DNA from: an uncultured Oscillospiraceae bacterium
Lineage (GTDB): Bacteria; Bacillota; Clostridia; Oscillospirales; Oscillospiraceae
Assembly: GCA_905233785.1 (NCBI GenBank)
Contig: CAJOCV010000077.1
Span: 1-8,756 of the forward strand
DNA length: 8,756 nucleotides
Direction: 5' to 3'
Position 1 is the stretch's first letter. Each line of letters starts with the position of its first letter. The notes beneath the pieces are model-generated. The model was not told the origin of the DNA. It saw nothing but the letters and a program-made list of their open reading frames with translations, and did not search any database. A program made the translations under genes and the position numbers. Of the stretch, positions 6,673-8,756 are shown piece after piece.

Positions 6673-6681
6673 ATTATATCA
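6673..6681 (-). promoter_or_regulatory. Extended -10 promoter element upstream of yitT
   Basis: On the minus strand this reads TGATATAAT, an exact TGn-TATAAT extended -10, about 60 bases before the yitT ATG. The -35 position, 17 bases upstream, is only a weak match (TCATAA), which is tolerated at extended -10 promoters. The element overlaps the outer end of a 13-bp perfect hairpin. Confidence 0.45.
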
Positions 6682-6793
6682 TAAGCCCAGCGGGCTTATG
6701 ATATCATTCGCCATGTTTTTCGGTTGCCGCGTAAGCGGCGAGAAAAACGGCGTAAAATCAAATATAATAAGCGCGTTTGCGCTTATTATATCA
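6673..6793. repeat. Cluster of three hairpins between abrB and yitT
   Basis: The first hairpin is perfect over 13 bp: ATATCATAAGCCC (6676-6688), loop AGC, then 6692-6704. The second pairs TTTTTC and GCCGC (6716-6730) with GCGGC and GAAAAA (6735-6747), with a small internal loop. The third is again perfect over 13 bp: ATATAATAAGCGC (6762-6774), loop GTTT, then 6779-6791. Hairpins one and three share an ATAAGC/GCTTAT arm core, and both carry TGATATAAT on the minus strand (6681-6673 and 6793-6785), so they look like copies of one small repeat type. No coding frame is supported here. Bases 6794-6821 show nothing. Confidence 0.65.
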
Positions 6794-6821
6794 TCAACGG
6801 GCAAGGATGGCAAGCAGGCGC

Positions 6822-6863
6822 AAAAAAGGGCCATGAAAAACGACGTATTTTTACAGCCCCTTT
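6822..6863 (-). terminator. Intrinsic terminator of abrB
   Basis: On the minus strand, directly after the abrB stop codon, AAAGGGGCTGTAAAAA pairs with TTTTTCATGGCCCTTT, with a small internal mismatch around a 7-base loop. A run of six Ts overlaps the end of the second arm and is followed by GCG. This should largely uncouple abrB from yitT. Confidence 0.7.
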
Positions 6864-6865
6864 GT

Positions 6866-7111
6866 TTATTTCTTTTCCGTCAGCTTTGCGATGCAGTCCA
6901 TGCAGACATTGCGGCCCTTGAAATTCACAATGTTCTTCGTGCTGTCACAGAATACGCAGGCCGCCTGGTATTTGCGGAGAATAATCGCCTCTCCGTCCAC
7001 ATATATTTCCAGTGCATCCTTTTCCGCAATGTCCAGCGTGCGGCGCATTTCGATCGGCAAAACGATCCGCCCCAGCTCATCGACCTTGCGGACGATACCA
7101 GTTGATTTCAT
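6866..7111 (-). CDS. AbrB/SpoVT-type transcriptional regulator with C-terminal zinc-ribbon-like tail
   Basis: This 81-residue protein begins MKSTGIVRKVDELGRIVLPI, the classic swapped-hairpin AbrB DNA-binding domain (residues 1-45), including the conserved E..RRTLDI and DALEIYVDG segments. The C-terminal tail carries two cysteine pairs, CVFC (about residues 52-55) and CMDC (70-73), around NFKGRN. This four-cysteine tail is common in clostridial AbrB proteins and probably binds zinc. The family forms dimers or tetramers and acts as global repressors of transition-state and sporulation genes. Two start codons are possible, at 7117 and 7111. The AGGAGG ribosome-binding site abuts the first, so the second (six bases downstream) is preferred. 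The gene diverges from spmA-spmB and has its own promoter and terminator. Whether it controls the neighbouring spore genes is inference. Confidence 0.93.
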   Translation of the reverse strand: MKSTGIVRKVDELGRIVLPIEMRRTLDIAEKDALEIYVDGEAIILRKYQAACVFCDSTKNIVNFKGRNVCMDCIAKLTEKK

Positions 7112-7117
7112 CCTCAT

Positions 7118-7123
7118 CCTCCT
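7118..7123 (-). promoter_or_regulatory. Ribosome-binding site that decides the abrB start
   Basis: A perfect AGGAGG on the minus strand touches the upstream ATG (7117) with no spacer and lies six bases before the second ATG (7111). Normal spacing favours initiation at 7111, giving MKSTG as the N-terminus, which also matches the usual family start. Confidence 0.7.
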
Positions 7124-7198
7124 AAAACCCCAAAAATTGAGTTCGCAACACCCCGTCCGACGTGAAAGGCGCCGCTTCCCTCTCGTGTGATGTTCATT

Positions 7199-7226
7199 AT
7201 TATACCATATTCGTCAAAGTCTGCAA
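7199..7226 (-). promoter_or_regulatory. Promoter for abrB with extended -10
   Basis: On the minus strand, TTGCAG (7226-7221) and TATAAT (7204-7199) are 16 bases apart, and TGG directly before the -10 box makes it an extended -10 (TGGTATAAT). The leader to the start at 7111 is about 80 bases. The divergent spmA start at 7266 is only about 40 bases from the -35 box. Confidence 0.65.
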
Positions 7227-7265
7227 CAATTAATTTCTTAAAATTTATTCTGGGAGGATAATTTC

Positions 7266-7826
7266 ATGTTGTCCTATATCTTATGCGGCCTGTATCTGAC
7301 TGCGATTCTGGCCGCCGCCGCCACAGGAAATCTCCGGGCCGGCAACTCGGTCATGGAGGGCGCCGCGCAGGCTGTGCGCTTCTGTCTGACACTGATCGGA
7401 CCGCTCTGCCTCTGGAGCGGCGCGTTGGAGCTTCTGGAGCGCTGCGGCGGCGCGGCGGCGCTCAGCCGACTGCTGCGACCGCTCTTAGGGCGCCTGTTCC
7501 CGCTCTCCGCCGGAGACGAGGCGGCCTTCTCCGCCTTGACGGAGAATGTAAGCGCAAACCTTCTCGGCCTCGGCAACGCCGCCACGCCCGCGGGCGTCCG
7601 CTGTGTGCAGCGCATGGCGGCCATCGGCGCGACGGACGAGCTGGGGCTCTTCACGGTACTCAACACCGCCTCGATCCAACTGTTGCCAACCACCATTGCC
7701 TCCCTGCGCGCCGCCGCGGGGGCTCGCTCGCCCTTCGACATTCTGCCTGCGGTGCTGCTTGCCTCCCTGCTCTCGGTGATGGCGGGGCTCACGGCGGCCT
7801 TCGTCCTGCGGAGGCTCCGGCCTTGA
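7266..7826 (+). CDS. spmA: Spore maturation protein A
   Basis: The product is 186 residues, hydrophobic, and a member of the nucleoside-recognition (Gate) domain family. The diagnostic block NVSANLLGLGNAATPAGVRC lies at 94-113, followed by the VLNTASIQLLPTTIASLRAA segment (131-150), both close in layout to SpmA of Bacillus. About four to five membrane segments are visible, including 1-20, 37-53, and 158-182. SpmA works with SpmB in the developing spore and is needed for full dehydration of the spore core and for heat resistance. The ATG has GGGAGG at 7252-7257, eight bases upstream. It overlaps spmB by one base (TGATG), so the two are co-translated. In Bacillus the operon depends on sigma-E. 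I found no convincing sigma-E promoter upstream; a TAAAAT at 7239-7244 is too close to the ribosome-binding site to serve as a usual -10. Confidence 0.92.
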   Translation: MLSYILCGLYLTAILAAAATGNLRAGNSVMEGAAQAVRFCLTLIGPLCLWSGALELLERCGGAAALSRLLRPLLGRLFPLSAGDEAAFSALTENVSANLLGLGNAATPAGVRCVQRMAAIGATDELGLFTVLNTASIQLLPTTIASLRAAAGARSPFDILPAVLLASLLSVMAGLTAAFVLRRLRP

Positions 7827-8332
7827 TGCTGCCCGCGATATTGATCGCTTCGCTGCTGCTCGCGGGGCTTGTGCGGGGCGTAGATGTGTATGACAGCCTG
7901 CTCGAGGGGGCGCGGAAGGGGCTGCGCGTGGGATACGCGCTGCTGCCGCCGCTGCTGGCGCTGTTTCCGGCGCTGTACCTGCTGCGCGCCTCGGGCTTGA
8001 CAGAGCTTCTCGGCGCGTGGCTTGCGCCGGTCTTTTCCGCCCTCGGCATTCCGGAGGAGACGGTGCTGCTGCTCCTGCTGCGCCCGCTCTCGGGCAGCGC
8101 CGCGATGGCGGCGGCCTCGGAGCTGATTACGCAGCACGGGGCGGATTCGCTCATCGGACGCACGGCCGCGGTGATGCTCGGCTCGAGCGAGACCACGCTC
8201 TACGTCGCGGCGGTTTATTTTTCCGCCGCGGGCGTGAAAAAGAGCCGCTGGGCGATCCCGGCGGCGCTGTGCGCGGATTTGGTGTGTTTTCTCTCCTCCG
8301 CCTGGCTTTGCAGGCTCTTCTGGGGAGGCTGA
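7826..8332 (+). CDS. spmB: Spore maturation protein B
   Basis: The product is 168 residues, hydrophobic, and the second Gate-domain partner of SpmA. Diagnostic segments are RPLSGSAAM (86-94), HGADSLIGR (104-112) and GSSETTLYVAAVYFSAAGVK (119-138), matching the SpmB pattern RPxSG, HGPDSxIGR and GSTDTTFY. The ATG at 7826 shares its A with the spmA stop codon TGA and has GGAGG at 7810-7814, eleven bases upstream, inside spmA. The same frame stays open far upstream through spmA, but that extension is arginine-rich, does not resemble any family, and is a GC-rich artefact. The stop codon lies inside a terminator stem, so the operon ends here. The N-terminus looks slightly short next to Bacillus SpmB, but the family core is complete. 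Confidence 0.92.
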   Translation: MLPAILIASLLLAGLVRGVDVYDSLLEGARKGLRVGYALLPPLLALFPALYLLRASGLTELLGAWLAPVFSALGIPEETVLLLLLRPLSGSAAMAAASELITQHGADSLIGRTAAVMLGSSETTLYVAAVYFSAAGVKKSRWAIPAALCADLVCFLSSAWLCRLFWGG

Positions 8333-8354
8333 AGGGGCTGCAGCCTCGGTTTTT
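8325..8354 (+). terminator. Intrinsic terminator of spmA-spmB
   Basis: GAGGCTG (8325-8331) pairs perfectly with CAGCCTC (8341-8347) around a 9-base loop, followed by GG and five Ts (8350-8354). The left arm includes the last bases of spmB and most of its stop codon (8330-8332). Confidence 0.75.
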
Positions 8355-8367
8355 ACGCTCAGCAGGG

Positions 8368-8493
8368 CTACGCGATGTCCAAAGCCTTGGCGATGGTCTC
8401 CACATCCGGCTCCCGCCCGGTCTCGGCGGTGAGCTTTTCCTTCACCTGCAGCACCTTGCAGGCCGTGTCCCGCATCGAGCGCGACACCCGCGC
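8368..8493 (-). pseudogene. Fragment of a sporulation sigma factor (SigG/SigF-like)
   Basis: On the minus strand about 41 codons read ARVSRSMRDTACKVLQVKEK, then a segment ending TGREPDVETIAKALDIA, and stop. This fits the end of region 2 and the region 3 helix of forespore sigma factors, whose usual pattern is IRVSRSLRD.AYKALQVRE.L....REPT.EEIA..L. SigG is the closest by eye. The preceding frame (back to an ATG at 8556) does not read like the expected GEIRR.LRD sequence, and the stop falls where about 100 more residues (regions 3 and 4) should follow. It therefore lacks both ends and cannot be a working sigma factor. No ribosome-binding site was found for it. It is probably a relic of a duplicated or rearranged sigma gene; the functional gene would lie elsewhere. 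Identification is by motif recall, not by alignment. Confidence 0.65.
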
Positions 8494-8599
8494 CGCGGGA
8501 AATTTGATACGAACGCAGCAAGGCAGGGATCCGGTATTGTTCGCAACGGAAATCATGTTGAGCCTTTCGGAACCATATGCCCGATACCATCCATATCCT

Positions 8600-8646
8600 G
8601 AAAAGGCTGCGGAGCTGCCGAAGAGACGCAGATCCGCAGCCTTTTC
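8600..8646. terminator. 14-bp perfect hairpin, possible bidirectional terminator
   Basis: GAAAAGGCTGCGGA (8600-8613) pairs perfectly with TCCGCAGCCTTTTC (8633-8646) around a 19-base loop. Each strand ends in a CTTTTC tract, giving a weak T-run either way. It lies in a region without a recognisable gene. Confidence 0.45.
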
Positions 8647-8693
8647 AAACTCAAAGAGTATCTATTCAGTCTACCCGGAGTACGGGGGGAGTT

Positions 8694-8718
8694 CAGAGGG
8701 GGAACGCCTCTGATTTTT
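8694..8718 (+). terminator. Short hairpin with T-run
   Basis: CAGAGG (8694-8699) pairs with CCTCTG (8707-8712) around a 7-base loop, followed by A and five Ts. It has the form of a weak intrinsic terminator, but no gene ends just before it. Confidence 0.35.
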
Positions 8719-8737
8719 CGCCTCGCAAGGCGAAAAA
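8714..8737. repeat. 10-bp perfect hairpin near the window end
   Basis: TTTTTCGCCT (8714-8723) pairs perfectly with AGGCGAAAAA (8728-8737) around CGCA. Its left arm overlaps the T-run of the preceding hairpin, so the two structures would compete. Apart from these hairpins, 8494-8756 shows no supported gene. Confidence 0.5.
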
Positions 8738-8756
8738 CAAATGGGAATCCGTTTTT

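Noticed and set aside
7283..7825. N-terminal extension of the spmB frame through the whole of spmA
   Set aside because: The extension overlaps spmA in another frame, is arginine-rich and unlike SpmB. The ATG at 7826 with GGAGG upstream gives the normal SpmB start.
7274..8590. Long minus-strand open frame opposite spmA-spmB
   Set aside because: It is arginine-, alanine- and serine-rich with no family resemblance and lies entirely antisense to two clear genes. High GC at third positions keeps this frame open.

Overview
The window looks like a chromosomal segment from an anaerobic, spore-forming Clostridia, most likely of the Oscillospiraceae/Oscillospirales type. The reasons are an spmA-spmB spore-maturation pair, an AbrB regulator with a C-terminal two-CxxC tail typical of clostridia, a YitT protein, a DUF1846 protein, and intergenic spaces full of GC-rich hairpins and a long palindromic repeat. 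The taxonomic call is inference from gene content and style. There is no rRNA, tRNA, CRISPR array, transposase or phage gene.

Left part (1-3434). An AMP-forming acyl-CoA synthetase on the minus strand diverges from a small helical, phasin-like protein on the plus strand. A 173-base intergenic region carries a good sigma-A-type promoter in each direction. After the small gene come about 200 bases of stacked hairpins. Then comes a 407-residue protein that fuses an N-terminal GAF-like sensory domain to a complete MacB/LolD-type ABC ATPase, with no permease gene next to it. This fusion is the most unusual protein in the window.

Middle part (3435-5740). A gap of about 640 bases is mostly filled by a 325-base nested imperfect palindrome (3583-3907), which looks like a dispersed, non-autonomous repeat. 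A clear promoter at 4005-4033 follows and serves a DUF1846 (UPF0371) protein. That gene converges on yitT, and a bidirectional terminator lies between them.

Right part (5741-8756). On the minus strand, abrB lies upstream of yitT, separated by an abrB terminator and three hairpins, two of which carry an extended -10 motif aimed at yitT. abrB diverges from spmA-spmB, which overlap by one base and end in a terminator that overlaps the spmB stop codon. Beyond this, on the opposite strand, lies a short broken piece of a sporulation sigma factor (SigG/SigF-like, about 41 residues), followed by hairpin-rich DNA with no recognisable gene.

Sporulation is the only shared theme for several genes: SpmA/SpmB in spore-core dehydration, AbrB as a possible transition-state regulator, and the sigma-factor relic. 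The other genes look like independent single-gene units, each with its own promoter or terminator.
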